Assembly: GCA_003278045.1 (NCBI GenBank)
Contig: QCHG01000009.1
Span: 1 to 57,925 of the forward strand
Source of the DNA: Prochlorococcus sp. AG-402-A04
GTDB lineage: Bacteria; Cyanobacteriota; Cyanobacteriia; PCC-6307; Cyanobiaceae
Length of the DNA stretch: 57,925 nt
Direction of reading: 5' to 3'
Part shown: positions 17,570 to 26,622 of the stretch, piece after piece
Position numbering within the stretch: position 1 is the stretch's first letter
How the letters are laid out: every line of letters starts with the position of its first letter
The notes under the pieces: model-generated
Seen by the model: the letters and a program-made list of their open reading frames with translations, nothing else
Told to the model about the DNA's origin: nothing
The model's database searches: none
Translations under genes and position numbers: made by a program

Positions 17570-19009
17570 GTGACTGATTCAAGTTTTGATTTTGATTTAA
17601 TCGTAATAGGAGCAGGATATGGAGGTTTTGATGCCGCTAAACATGCTGCTAGTAAGGGACTGAAAGTCGCAATAGTAGAATCGTCTGATATGGGAGGCAC
17701 TTGTGTTAACAAGGGTTGTGTTCCATCTAAAGCTCTTTTGGCTGCAAGTGGAAAAGTTAGAGAAATAGCTAATTATGAACATTTAGCTAAATTTGGTATA
17801 CATGCTTCACCAGTAAGGTTCGAGAGATCAAAAATTGCAGATCATGCTAATAATTTAGTTTTAAATGTTAGAGAAAATTTAACAAAAACTCTTAAAAGAA
17901 GTGGAGTTGAAATTATTTTGGGCATTGGAAGAATTGAAGGAAATCAAAAAGTAGGTGTAAGAGATAAAAACGGAATTGATAAAATTTTCACATGTAAGAA
18001 TATTGTTATAGCAACAGGCTCTTCTCCTTTTGTGCCCCGTGGAATAACTTTGGATAATAGGACCGTATTTACTAGCGATGATGCGGTTAAACTTGAGTGG
18101 CTTCCAAGATGGATAGCAATTATTGGAAGCGGATATATAGGTCTAGAATTTGCTGATGTTTATACCGCGCTTGGTTGTGAAGTTACCATGATCGAGGCTT
18201 TGGAGAATATTATGCCAACATTTGATCCAGACATCACTAAAATTGCTAAGAAGAACCTTATTCAAGCAAGAGATATAGACACAAAATCAAACGTCTTTGC
18301 GACAAAAATAACACCTGGATGCCCTGTAAAAATAGAACTGACTGATGCAAAATCTAAGGAAATTGTAGAAACTTTAGAAGTTGACGCTGTACTAGTCGCA
18401 ACTGGCAGAAGTCCTAATAGTAATAACTTAAATCTTGAGTCGGTTGGTATCGAAACAGTAAAAGGCTTCATTCCTGTGGATGATCAAATGAGAGTTAAGA
18501 ATGGTGATGAAATAATACCTAACATTTGGGCTGTTGGAGATGTAACGGGCAAACTAATGCTTGCCCATACAGCTGCAGCGCAGGGTACTATTGCTGTTGA
18601 TAATATTTGCGGTGGCAATGTCGAAATTAACTATAAAAGTATCCCCGCAGCAACCTTTACTCACCCAGAGATAAGTTCAGTTGGTCTCTCTGAAGTTGAA
18701 GCTAAAGAGATATCTACAAAAGAAAATTTTACTTTGGGAGTTGTCAAAAGTTTCTTTAAGGCTAATTCAAAAGCATTGGCTGAATTGGAGAGTGATGGAT
18801 TGCTAAAGTTGATTTTCAACAAAGATAATGGGAAAGTATTAGGTGCTCATATTTTTGGGTTACATGCAGCTGATTTAATTCAAGAAATTTCGAACGCTAT
18901 TTCAAGGAACCAAGATGTAATTGAATTATCTAAAGAAGTTCATACTCATCCTACTCTTAGTGAAGTAGTTGAGGTCGCATATAAACAAGCGGCTTCTCAA
19001 ATTAAATAA
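17570..19009 (+). CDS. lpdA: Dihydrolipoamide dehydrogenase (E3)
   Basis: This 479-residue flavoprotein reoxidises lipoyl groups of the pyruvate dehydrogenase complex and probably of glycine cleavage. The FAD-binding GAGYGGFDAA (14-23) and the redox-active pair C45/C50 (GGTCVNKGCVPSK) are visible. The NAD-binding IGSGYIGLEFA, the second FAD motif IWAVGDVTG and the C-terminal dimer catalytic HTHPTLSE are also present. The start is a GTG at 17570. The E1-alpha gene pdhA is in this window at 27.6-28.6 kb, unlinked. trpC follows after 12 bp. Confidence 0.95.
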   Translation: MTDSSFDFDLIVIGAGYGGFDAAKHAASKGLKVAIVESSDMGGTCVNKGCVPSKALLAASGKVREIANYEHLAKFGIHASPVRFERSKIADHANNLVLNVRENLTKTLKRSGVEIILGIGRIEGNQKVGVRDKNGIDKIFTCKNIVIATGSSPFVPRGITLDNRTVFTSDDAVKLEWLPRWIAIIGSGYIGLEFADVYTALGCEVTMIEALENIMPTFDPDITKIAKKNLIQARDIDTKSNVFATKITPGCPVKIELTDAKSKEIVETLEVDAVLVATGRSPNSNNLNLESVGIETVKGFIPVDDQMRVKNGDEIIPNIWAVGDVTGKLMLAHTAAAQGTIAVDNICGGNVEINYKSIPAATFTHPEISSVGLSEVEAKEISTKENFTLGVVKSFFKANSKALAELESDGLLKLIFNKDNGKVLGAHIFGLHAADLIQEISNAISRNQDVIELSKEVHTHPTLSEVVEVAYKQAASQIK

Positions 19010-19021
19010 TTTCTAAAATTA

Positions 19022-19909
19022 ATGGAGATAAGACGCAGGCCACCAAATCCAACAGTAAGGGTAGAAAATTTAGAATATGCTGTCCCTCATAGAGAAGCAC
19101 AGGCAAAAAATATTCTGGAAGAAATTGTATGGCACAAGGATATTGAAATTAAGAATTTTAAAAAAATAGTCTCTTTAGATGATCTCATCAAAAAGATTGA
19201 AAAACTTCCTACTCCCAAAGATTTTTATAAAAATATTTTGGAGTCAAAAATAAAACCAGGAGTTATTGCTGAAATAAAAAAAGCTAGTCCGAGTAAAGGA
19301 GTCATTAGAAAAGATTTTAACCCTGAAAACATAGCAATTTGTTATGAAGGATTGGGTGCATCATGCATCTCAGTACTTACCGATAAAAGGTTTTTTCAAG
19401 GTAGTTATGAAATACTCGAAACTGTAAGGAGATCAACTAATCTCCCTCTACTCTGCAAAGATTTTATTATTTCTGCTTATCAGATTTATAAAGCAAGGGT
19501 ATCTGGTGCTGATGCAATATTATTAATCGCTGCGATTTTAAGTGATGACGATTTAATTTATTTAAAGAAAATAGCTGATAATTTAACGATGAGTGTTCTT
19601 GTTGAAGTCCATAACTCTAATGAATTAGAAAGGATTCTAAAGTTAAAATCTTTTAATTTGATTGGAATAAATAACAGAGACTTAAAGACTTTTAAAACGG
19701 ATTTAAAAACATCAATAGAATTGATGCATACATATGCAGATATATTTTTAAAACAAAATATTATTCCCATAAGTGAATCTGGAATTAATTGTGCCGAAGA
19801 TTTAGAATCGCTTAGATCTATTGGAATCAAGGGAGTATTAATTGGTGAAACTTTTATGAGAGAAACTGATATTGAACAATCGTTCAAGAAATTATTTAAC
19901 TCAATTTAA
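19022..19909 (+). CDS. trpC: Indole-3-glycerol phosphate synthase
   Basis: TrpC closes the indole ring in tryptophan synthesis. The 295-residue TIM barrel has the catalytic lysine in [31 protein letters not shown], the [10 protein letters not shown] segment and ISESGI. An N-terminal stretch of about 40 residues before the barrel ([20 protein letters not shown]) is typical for cyanobacterial TrpC. The gene is 12 bp downstream of lpdA, on the same strand. Confidence 0.96.
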   Translation: MEIRRRPPNPTVRVENLEYAVPHREAQAKNILEEIVWHKDIEIKNFKKIVSLDDLIKKIEKLPTPKDFYKNILESKIKPGVIAEIKKASPSKGVIRKDFNPENIAICYEGLGASCISVLTDKRFFQGSYEILETVRRSTNLPLLCKDFIISAYQIYKARVSGADAILLIAAILSDDDLIYLKKIADNLTMSVLVEVHNSNELERILKLKSFNLIGINNRDLKTFKTDLKTSIELMHTYADIFLKQNIIPISESGINCAEDLESLRSIGIKGVLIGETFMRETDIEQSFKKLFNSI

Positions 19910-19964
19910 TATTGACTTCAAATCGTGCTATAAAATTGAATAAACAGAGTTGTACTGAATATAT

Positions 19965-20636
19965 ATGCAGGCTGTAATTTTAACAGGCATAGTCGCAGGA
20001 TTTGTGCATGTAGTTAGTGGCGCTGATCATCTAATTGCAATGGCACCAGCAGCGATTAATAATCCCCAAAAAGCTCTTAAAAATAGTTTTTCATGGGGCT
20101 TGGGACATTCTTCAGGAGTCCTTTTGTTAGCTTTTCTAGCGATTTTTATTAAAGATATTACGCCATTAAACAAATTTTCTAGTATTGCCGAATTCCTAGT
20201 TGGAATTTCACTTCTAATTGTTGGAGTATTTGCTATAAAAAATTCTTTTCAATTAAGTATCCACTCGCATTCCCATGAGCATGAGAATGGAATTGCCCAT
20301 CGTCACTTTCACTTTCATGTTAAGGAACAAAAAAATAATAATAAGCACTCACATGCTTTGACTGGTTTAGGCTTGCTACACGGTATAGCTGGAGGTTCAC
20401 ATTTTCTTGCAGTTCTTCCTGCTTTAGCACTACCTTTAACAAGCGCTTGCTTATATTTGATTTCATATTTGATTGGTTCACTCATAAGTATGAATCTTTT
20501 TACTTGTTTAATATCTTTTACTACCTTTAAAGCAAGTCAAAAATTTATTAAAAGATTAATAGCTGTAGCAGGAGGGCTTTCCTTTTCTTTGGGATTATTT
20601 TGGATTCAAAGAAGTGCTTCTGTTTTTTTGAATTAA
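19965..20636 (+). CDS. NicO/HupE-type nickel permease
   Basis: This 223-residue integral membrane protein has about six hydrophobic helices. The first carries VVSGADHLIAMAP, close to the HX4D-type motif of nickel/cobalt permeases. A His-rich cytoplasmic loop (HSHSHEHEN to HRHFHFHVK and NKHSHAL, about 103-135) and a later LLHGIAGGSHFLAVLPAL segment fit the NicO/HupE-UreJ group. The gene converges on sodX and overlaps its 3' end by 42 bp. With sodN two genes away, nickel is the likely substrate; this rests on context. Cobalt is the alternative. Confidence 0.75.
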   Translation: MQAVILTGIVAGFVHVVSGADHLIAMAPAAINNPQKALKNSFSWGLGHSSGVLLLAFLAIFIKDITPLNKFSSIAEFLVGISLLIVGVFAIKNSFQLSIHSHSHEHENGIAHRHFHFHVKEQKNNNKHSHALTGLGLLHGIAGGSHFLAVLPALALPLTSACLYLISYLIGSLISMNLFTCLISFTTFKASQKFIKRLIAVAGGLSFSLGLFWIQRSASVFLN

Positions 20637-20987
20637 AAAATTTTTGAATCTAGGAATAATTAATTTAGAGGTGACAATCCCAATTATTTTTTCGTTATTG
20701 ATTAATCCAAATTTATTACTATCTTCGCTAAATTCAATATTGTCGCCAATAACCTCAACGTTATTTTGATTTACTGAATATATCCTTTTTATTAGCTTTT
20801 TATTTTTAATTGGATGATTAAAAATAACTATTTGTCGATTTTTAAGTATTGATTTATTCCTATTATATTTTTTAAAAAATACAATGTCACCTTCTTTTAG
20901 GTAAGGAAACATCGATTCACCACTAATAATCGCGGTTTTTCTTAAACCTAAAAAAAATAAAATAAAATCAAAAAAACTTTTGAAAAT
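20595..20987 (-). CDS. sodX: Nickel superoxide dismutase maturation protease (SodX-like)
   Basis: SodX is a signal-peptidase-like serine protease that cuts the NiSOD leader to free the nickel-binding His1. The frame downstream of the ATG at 20912 reads MFPYLKEGDIVFFKKY and continues with the KKLIKRIYSV lysine segment and VIGDN. The nucleophile motif is SGESM, and its serine lies just upstream of that ATG. Upstream in frame a hydrophobic stretch (FFDFILFFLGLRKTAII) looks like the expected anchor, but no ATG, GTG or TTG occurs before the stop at 21000-21002. I place the start at the ATT at 20987 as the best guess, so the boundary is uncertain. It lies directly behind sodN and converges on the nickel permease. 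Confidence 0.78.
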   Translation of the reverse strand: MFKSFFDFILFFLGLRKTAIISGESMFPYLKEGDIVFFKKYNRNKSILKNRQIVIFNHPIKNKKLIKRIYSVNQNNVEVIGDNIEFSEDSNKFGLINNEKIIGIVTSKLIIPRFKNFLIQKNRSTSLNPK

Positions 20988-20995
20988 AACTCTTT

Positions 20996-21469
20996 TTAAC
21001 TAGCTTTTACAAAAGCGTCTGATCTTCCTTTTGAAGCCCAGAAAATATTATGAATTTTTTCTACATAACTCATGAGTTCTTCAGCTTGGGCTAAGTCAAT
21101 ATTAACTTTGCATGCACTGCATAATTTGGCCGCCTTCCAAATGGTTTCATGTAAGTCTGGATAAGTTTCTAAGTGAACTGGTTTAAAGTAATCTGTCCAC
21201 AAAATTAGAATCTCTTTCTTTGTTTCTTTTGCTTGCTCTTCTTTAACTGCAACATATCTAGAAAATGTATTACTATATCCAGCCCACTCTGCTGAATCAG
21301 TGCTAGAAGGAGCTTCTAATGCAATAAGTTTTTTTGTCATTGATAAAACTGCTTCAGCTGCAACTCTCGTAGATGCTGGGTCGTAAACACCACAAGGACC
21401 ATCGCAGTGAGCATGAACTGTCATTGGGGATTTTTTATCTAGAAAAGAATTGATGAATTTACTTAACAT
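20996..21469 (-). CDS. sodN: Nickel-containing superoxide dismutase
   Basis: NiSOD disproportionates superoxide. The 157-residue precursor has a 20-residue leader (MLSKFINSFLDKKSPMTVHA) and then the nickel hook HCDGPCGVY, with H21, C22 and C26 supplying the nickel ligands after leader removal and Y29 near the active site. The rest is the four-helix bundle. Use of NiSOD in place of iron forms suits an iron-poor ocean cyanobacterium. The processing protease gene follows without a gap. Confidence 0.97.
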   Translation of the reverse strand: MLSKFINSFLDKKSPMTVHAHCDGPCGVYDPASTRVAAEAVLSMTKKLIALEAPSSTDSAEWAGYSNTFSRYVAVKEEQAKETKKEILILWTDYFKPVHLETYPDLHETIWKAAKLCSACKVNIDLAQAEELMSYVEKIHNIFWASKGRSDAFVKAS

Positions 21470-21547
21470 TTCAAATAGTTTGTGTTGTATATATATTACT
21501 TGGAGATTAACTAAATTGAAAAGTCTTAGATATTTTTCTTACTTAAT

Positions 21548-22120
21548 TTAATTGACTTTTAATAATTCAACTTCAAATATTAAAGTCGCATTAGCAGGTA
21601 TTACATTTCCAGCTCCTCTTGATCCGTATCCAAGTTCAGGGGGGATTGTTAATTTTCTTTTGCCTCCAACTTTCATGCCTGCTACACCTTCGTCCCAACC
21701 TTTTATTACTCGTCCAGCACCCAAGGGAAAGCTGAATGGAGCTCTGCCGATACTGGTATCAAATTGTGTCCCGTCTTCTAGTGTTCCTGTGTAATTTACA
21801 GTAACTGTTTGTCCAGCACTAGCCTCATCTCCTTCCCCGTTTATGATATCTGCAATAATTAAACCACTTTCTGTAGTCCTTGAATTGTTGTCTGAGGGTG
21901 TTTCTTCTGCCATAGCGAAAAGTATAGGATTTGGATCAGATGGGTCTAGTTCAAATAAATTATTATTTGAGACATTTGATGATTTTGCAACAGTTGTTCT
22001 TTGAAATGACTGAGTTTCTGATTCAGCAGCATTAACAACTTGAGGTGAATTAAATTGACTGAAAAGAGTTAATGAAACACAAAAAACAAAAACTGCAAAA
22101 CTGATAAAGACTTCTTTCAC
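21548..22120 (-). CDS. FKBP-type peptidyl-prolyl isomerase, exported or membrane-anchored
   Basis: This 190-residue protein has a hydrophobic N-terminal segment (about 4-22), a Ser/Asn-rich linker and an FKBP domain from about 85 to 190. The domain landmarks are [46 protein letters not shown] and [11 protein letters not shown]. These carry the aromatic pocket residues, so it should be active. It is likely anchored or released in the periplasm or lumen and helps protein folding. It is divergent from lnt, with a 51 bp gap. Confidence 0.92.
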   Translation of the reverse strand: MKEVFISFAVFVFCVSLTLFSQFNSPQVVNAAESETQSFQRTTVAKSSNVSNNNLFELDPSDPNPILFAMAEETPSDNNSRTTESGLIIADIINGEGDEASAGQTVTVNYTGTLEDGTQFDTSIGRAPFSFPLGAGRVIKGWDEGVAGMKVGGKRKLTIPPELGYGSRGAGNVIPANATLIFEVELLKVN

Positions 22121-22171
22121 TTAGTTTTTGAAAGTTACTACAACTTAGTCTACAGAATGAAGGTACAATAA

Positions 22172-23695
22172 ATGGGTGATTATAAATTTAATCTCGTAAT
22201 TTTTATATTGTTAATCCCAACTCAGATTAAAAGTCTAAGACAATATTTTTACTCTTGTTTAGGAGGGATTTTAGGAGGAATTTCAGTTTCAACTCATTTT
22301 TGGCTGATTTTTATGCCGATATCATTATTTATTTTATGGAAGGGAAGTGAAAGGAGAATAGCAAATTTTTGTTGGGGTTTTTTCTTTATCTTGATAAGTC
22401 ATTCTTGGCTTTATGATCTTCATCCATTGACATGGCTTGGGTTTCCATGGCTTACAAGTTTAATAATCACCATTTTAATATTATTATTTTGCGCTTTTTT
22501 GGGTGGGATATTAGTTTATTTATGGGGATTGTTAGTTGAAATCATTCTCTGGAAAGAAGATGTTTTTAAAATGAAAATATTATGTTTAACAGTAAAAGTA
22601 TTTTTTTTATCTTTGACTTGGGGTATTGGTGAATTGATACTTTCTCAAACACCTTTTTTTTGGATAGGTTTAGGAGAGAGTCTTATCCCAGGTGATATTT
22701 ATCTTGCTGGTTTAGCAAGATGGATTGGTGCAAGTGGTTTATGCGTATTACAAATATTGATTGGATTTTGGATTTTTTATATTCAAGGTAGATGGGAAAG
22801 AAAACTTTACTTTAAAAAAATACTTCTTTTAGGACTTTTGGTGTTTATTTTCTTACATTTATTTGGAGGTTTAACAACTCCAATTAAAAGAAATTATGAA
22901 TATCCAGTAGCTATTTGGCAAACTAGTATACCAACAAGAGAAAAATTAAAAATAAATGATGAATTTATTGAAGAAAAGCTATCTATCGCTCAAAAGTATG
23001 CTTTATCAAACAAAGTGAAACTTCTTGTCGCTCCTGAAGGGACTTTAAAAAGTAATTTTTATTTATCTAAAGGCTTTAAGGTTAATACTTTGGCAGGAGG
23101 TTTCAGAAACTCTAATAATGAGTTAAGAAGTTCTTTACTCGGATTTAAAATTGGAGATAAATCTTTTACCTCATTTATAGATAAACATAGACTTGTTCCA
23201 TTAGGTGAAAAAACGCCTAGATTTCTAGATAGTTTTTCAAGAGGATTATCTGCTGTGGGAGGAATTCAACCTGGCTCTGATTCAAGATTGTTTGATCCTA
23301 AATTTACACAACCTCTAGCAGTGGCTATTTGTTATGAAATTAGTGATGGATTGAAAATAAGAAAGGCCATTAATAGCGGTGCAAAACTAATAATAACTGC
23401 AGCAAATTTAGATCCCTATCCAACTAAGCTTTATAATCAATTCCTGTCTTTGGCAAGATTGAGAAGTATTGAAAATAAAAAAGATAATCTACTTGTATCA
23501 AACACTGGTCCTTCGGGTTTAGTTAAAGATGATGGGAAAATAATTCAACTTCTAGATTTAAATGTGGAGCAAAATAAAGTAGTTTTCCCCAATTTTTCAT
23601 CCGACAAAACCTTCTATACAAAATTTGGAGATAAACCAATTTTGTTATTGTTTATATTTTTTATGGGATTAAATTTCTTTTGGAAAATTAATTAA
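22172..23695 (+). CDS. lnt: Apolipoprotein N-acyltransferase
   Basis: Lnt adds the third acyl chain to lipoproteins. The 507-residue protein has about seven N-terminal membrane helices (to about 230), a carbon-nitrogen hydrolase domain and a final helix. The catalytic triad is visible as E289 (VAPEGT), K338 ([10 protein letters not shown]) and C387 (AICYE). The ATG follows a TACAAT-like -10 very closely, so the true start could be a little downstream. It is convergent with mnmA and overlaps its stop by 4 nt. Confidence 0.93.
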   Translation: MGDYKFNLVIFILLIPTQIKSLRQYFYSCLGGILGGISVSTHFWLIFMPISLFILWKGSERRIANFCWGFFFILISHSWLYDLHPLTWLGFPWLTSLIITILILLFCAFLGGILVYLWGLLVEIILWKEDVFKMKILCLTVKVFFLSLTWGIGELILSQTPFFWIGLGESLIPGDIYLAGLARWIGASGLCVLQILIGFWIFYIQGRWERKLYFKKILLLGLLVFIFLHLFGGLTTPIKRNYEYPVAIWQTSIPTREKLKINDEFIEEKLSIAQKYALSNKVKLLVAPEGTLKSNFYLSKGFKVNTLAGGFRNSNNELRSSLLGFKIGDKSFTSFIDKHRLVPLGEKTPRFLDSFSRGLSAVGGIQPGSDSRLFDPKFTQPLAVAICYEISDGLKIRKAINSGAKLIITAANLDPYPTKLYNQFLSLARLRSIENKKDNLLVSNTGPSGLVKDDGKIIQLLDLNVEQNKVVFPNFSSDKTFYTKFGDKPILLLFIFFMGLNFFWKIN

Positions 23696-24870
23696 TTAAT
23701 TAATCCGCCACCTAATAAGATTTCTCCTTTATAAAAAACTGCAGCTTGTCCGGGTGTTACCGAACTTTGACTTTCTTCAAATATTAATTTAAATGTTTTA
23801 GTTGGATTATCTAAATTTTTCAAAGGGATTAAAGTTCCTTTTACTGGATGACTTCTATATCTGATTTGTGCTTCTACTTGTATCTCTTGCTTAGGTTCTT
23901 CGATTGAAACCCAGTTAACCTTTGTAATTATTGCTTCTTTATTAAATAGATCACTTTTATCTGCTACATAAACTATGTTTTTTATCCTGTCTAAACTTTT
24001 TACATATAGTGGTTCAGGCCAAGCGATTCCTAAACCTTTTCTTTGACCTACTGTAAAGTGCTGAATACCATTGTGCATTCCTAGGACTTTCCCATTTACA
24101 TGCACAATTTCTCCTTCATTAGGTTCAATGTGTTTGTCGATAAATCTCTGCATTGATCCATAATGCTCAACTAAACATAAATCTTGACTTTCTGGTTTTT
24201 GAGCAGTTCTAAGGCCTAATCTCAGGGCTTCCTTTCTTGTTTCTTCTTTTTTCATTTCACCAAGAGGAAATTCTAATCTGCTTAGTACTTCTTGTGAAAG
24301 AGAATAAAGAAAATAACTTTGGTCCTTGTTTTCGTCAGCACCTCTTAGAAGAAGGAAGTCCTTAAATACAAAGCTCTTGCAATCAAGTGTTTCAGCATAA
24401 GATGATTTTTTGATCCTTGCGTAATGGCCGGTCGCAATATAAGTAAAGTCTTTTTTGTTTATTGCGTAATTAAGCATCTCTTCAAACTTCACATTCTTGT
24501 TGCACATCGAACATGGAAGTGGAGTGAATCCTTTCTCATAGCTTTCAGTAGTTTTTTTAATTACCTCTCTTTCGAAAATTTCTCTTGAGTCTATTATTTT
24601 ATGATTAATTCCCAAATCTTCACAAAGGCCAGCAGCATCTACTAATCCTTCAGAACAACAGGAGCCTTGTCCTTTCATTAGCCAAAGAGTTAGTCCCTCA
24701 ACATTCCAGCCTCTTTCTACAAGAAGAGCAGCTGAAAGGGAACTATCTACGCCACCAGAAAGACCTACAATAATATTTTTCTTCTTTTTAGTTTTATCAT
24801 TAGAAGAATTAGTTTTATCATTAGAAGAAAAAAAGTCCTCTAATTTTTTATCCTTTTGTGTCTTTAACAT
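23692..24870 (-). CDS. mnmA: tRNA-specific 2-thiouridylase
   Basis: MnmA thiolates U34 of tRNAs for Lys, Glu and Gln. The 392-residue protein has the PP-loop GLSGGVDSS (36-44), the catalytic cysteine C123 in [13 protein letters not shown] and a second cysteine C232 in ESQDLCLVE, so the active-site pair is present. The [13 protein letters not shown] insertion looks cyanobacterial. The N-terminal 30 residues are low-complexity and contain a perfect in-frame 21 bp tandem duplication ([14 protein letters not shown]). A later start is not needed, since no internal Met is better placed before the PP-loop. Confidence 0.95.
   Translation of the reverse strand: MLKTQKDKKLEDFFSSNDKTNSSNDKTKKKKNIIVGLSGGVDSSLSAALLVERGWNVEGLTLWLMKGQGSCCSEGLVDAAGLCEDLGINHKIIDSREIFEREVIKKTTESYEKGFTPLPCSMCNKNVKFEEMLNYAINKKDFTYIATGHYARIKKSSYAETLDCKSFVFKDFLLLRGADENKDQSYFLYSLSQEVLSRLEFPLGEMKKEETRKEALRLGLRTAQKPESQDLCLVEHYGSMQRFIDKHIEPNEGEIVHVNGKVLGMHNGIQHFTVGQRKGLGIAWPEPLYVKSLDRIKNIVYVADKSDLFNKEAIITKVNWVSIEEPKQEIQVEAQIRYRSHPVKGTLIPLKNLDNPTKTFKLIFEESQSSVTPGQAAVFYKGEILLGGGLIN
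24788..24829. repeat. 21 bp perfect tandem duplication inside mnmA
   Basis: Two identical 21 bp units lie head to tail at 24788-24808 and 24809-24829. In the mnmA frame each unit adds seven residues (SSNDKT plus one) just before the PP-loop domain. The reading frame is kept. It looks like recent slippage or unequal crossing-over in a linker that tolerates length change. Confidence 0.9.
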
Positions 24871-24916
24871 GGAAGTTTAAATTTTTGAACAGTTCTTCAA
24901 TTGCTTTGTACTAATT

Positions 24917-26482
24917 ATGAACGAAATTGTATGGCCAACAATTGACTCTAAACATTTAATTGTTGATTCAAAGCAAATGTTGATATTAGAGAAAGAAATG
25001 TTTTCTGATGGAATGCCTCAAGAAGCATTGATGGAAAAAGCTGGTATTCAAATTAGTAGATGGCTCTTGAAAAGGAAACCTCTTCTAAAGTATGGAATAA
25101 CTGTTTTTATAGGTCCTGGGCATAATGGTGGGGATGGTGCAGTAATAGCTAGAGAGCTTTTTTTGAAAGGTTTTTTAGTAAAGGTATGGTGCCCATTCCC
25201 TATAAAAAAAACATTAACAAATAACCACCTTAATTATCTTACATCTATTGGTGTCACAAAATTAGTAGAGCCCCCTGATGCAAATGGTAAAGAACTTTGG
25301 ATTGATGCTGTTTTTGGTAATAATCAAACAAGAAAAGTTGATAATAAATTAATTAAACTTTTTAATCAAAAATTTCATAACAAATATGGCAATGTAATAA
25401 GTATTGATATTCCAACAGGATTGTGTCCTGATAAAGGAGAGCCTTTTTTAGATAACGCAGTAAAGGCAGACCATACCTTGGCAATTGGTCTTAATAAGAT
25501 TGGGTTGACGCAAGATTCTGCATTAACTTTTATTGGAGAATTGCACCATATAGATGTTGGGGTGCCTATTAGTAAACTTTCCAAAGTTGATAAAAAGATT
25601 TTTAAGGTTACTTACAAAGATTTAAAAAATATTGATTTACCTTCTTTACCAAGAAATTCCAACAAATATAAAAGAGGTAGAACATTATTAATAGCTGGAA
25701 GTGAAAAATATCCTGGTGCTGCATACTTAGCATTAAAAGGGGCGATATCAAGTGGAGCAGGTTATATCTCGGCTGTCCTGCCTGAGTTAGTTGCTGAATC
25801 TATTTGGCAAGTTGCTCCAGAAATAGTTTTAAAGGATACTATGCAATCTAATCAAAATGGAAATGCATCTTTATTTAGTGCATTAAAAAATATTGATTTA
25901 AGTGCATTTGATTCAGTAGCTGTCGGCCCAGGAATAGGAATTGATAATGATGATTGGCAAAAAGCAAAAGACATTCTCATTGGTTTTGAAGGATTATTGA
26001 TCTTGGATGCGGATGCACTCAATAGAATTTCAGAATCTAAATTATGTGCAAAATTCTTCTTAGAGAGAAGATTTAAGACATGGATAACACCTCATAGCAA
26101 AGAATTTTCGAGGTTATTCCCTAATATCAAATGCGAGACTAATGTTGAAAAAGCTCTTAATGCTGCGCAAGAATTTAACATAAGTGTTTTGTTAAAGGGA
26201 GCTAATAGCATAGTCGCTGACAATAAAAAGGCTTGGCAACTTTTTGGGACTGATTCACACACAGCTCGAGCTGGATTGGGTGATCTTTTATCTGGATTTA
26301 TAGCTGGTAGTTCTGCGATTGATTTAACCTTTTGTAGAAACATAACAACAGATTTTTTTGCTAAATACGTACTTTTGCATTCATTTGCTGCATCAAAGTG
26401 CAAAAAAGGGTCAAATGCTTCTGCTATTGGTGACGAATTGTCAAAATTAATGCGAAATATAAAAATGAGACAAATATCTTGA
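24917..26482 (+). CDS. nnr: Bifunctional NAD(P)H-hydrate epimerase / ADP-dependent dehydratase
   Basis: This protein repairs damaged NADH and NADPH hydrates. The N-terminal YjeF epimerase domain (about 15-230) shows GPGHNGGDGAVIAREL and IDIPTGL. The C-terminal ribokinase-like dehydratase domain (about 250-515) has GRTLLIAGSEKYPGAA, VGPGIGID, LDADALN and the end motif HTARAGLGDLLSGFIAG, in which the Asp is the expected catalytic residue. The 521-residue fusion is the normal bacterial form. The gene is divergent from mnmA, with 46 bp between them. Confidence 0.94.
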   Translation: MNEIVWPTIDSKHLIVDSKQMLILEKEMFSDGMPQEALMEKAGIQISRWLLKRKPLLKYGITVFIGPGHNGGDGAVIARELFLKGFLVKVWCPFPIKKTLTNNHLNYLTSIGVTKLVEPPDANGKELWIDAVFGNNQTRKVDNKLIKLFNQKFHNKYGNVISIDIPTGLCPDKGEPFLDNAVKADHTLAIGLNKIGLTQDSALTFIGELHHIDVGVPISKLSKVDKKIFKVTYKDLKNIDLPSLPRNSNKYKRGRTLLIAGSEKYPGAAYLALKGAISSGAGYISAVLPELVAESIWQVAPEIVLKDTMQSNQNGNASLFSALKNIDLSAFDSVAVGPGIGIDNDDWQKAKDILIGFEGLLILDADALNRISESKLCAKFFLERRFKTWITPHSKEFSRLFPNIKCETNVEKALNAAQEFNISVLLKGANSIVADNKKAWQLFGTDSHTARAGLGDLLSGFIAGSSAIDLTFCRNITTDFFAKYVLLHSFAASKCKKGSNASAIGDELSKLMRNIKMRQIS

Positions 26483-26603
26483 AAGAAACAATTTAAGAGA
26501 GTTATTTATAGTTTTAAACACATAAGTGTACAAATATAACTTGAAATCTGAAGCGCGCATTAAATATTTGGCTATTTCTTCAAAAATGTAGGAGAGTCTT
26601 AGT

Positions 26604-26616
26604 ACCTAAATTAGGT
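26604..26616. promoter_or_regulatory. Short palindrome just upstream of the sigma factor start
   Basis: ACCTAA and TTAGGT are perfect 6 bp arms around one A, ending 6 nt before the sigma-factor ATG. In the mRNA it overlaps the place of a ribosome binding site. It could be an operator half-site pair or a small hairpin; chance is not excluded. Confidence 0.3.
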
Positions 26617-26622
26617 CAGAAT

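Noticed and set aside
23685-23705. TTAA-rich repeated tetranucleotide at the lnt/mnmA junction
   Set aside because: It is the natural overlap of two stop codons in AT-rich DNA and forms no useful hairpin.
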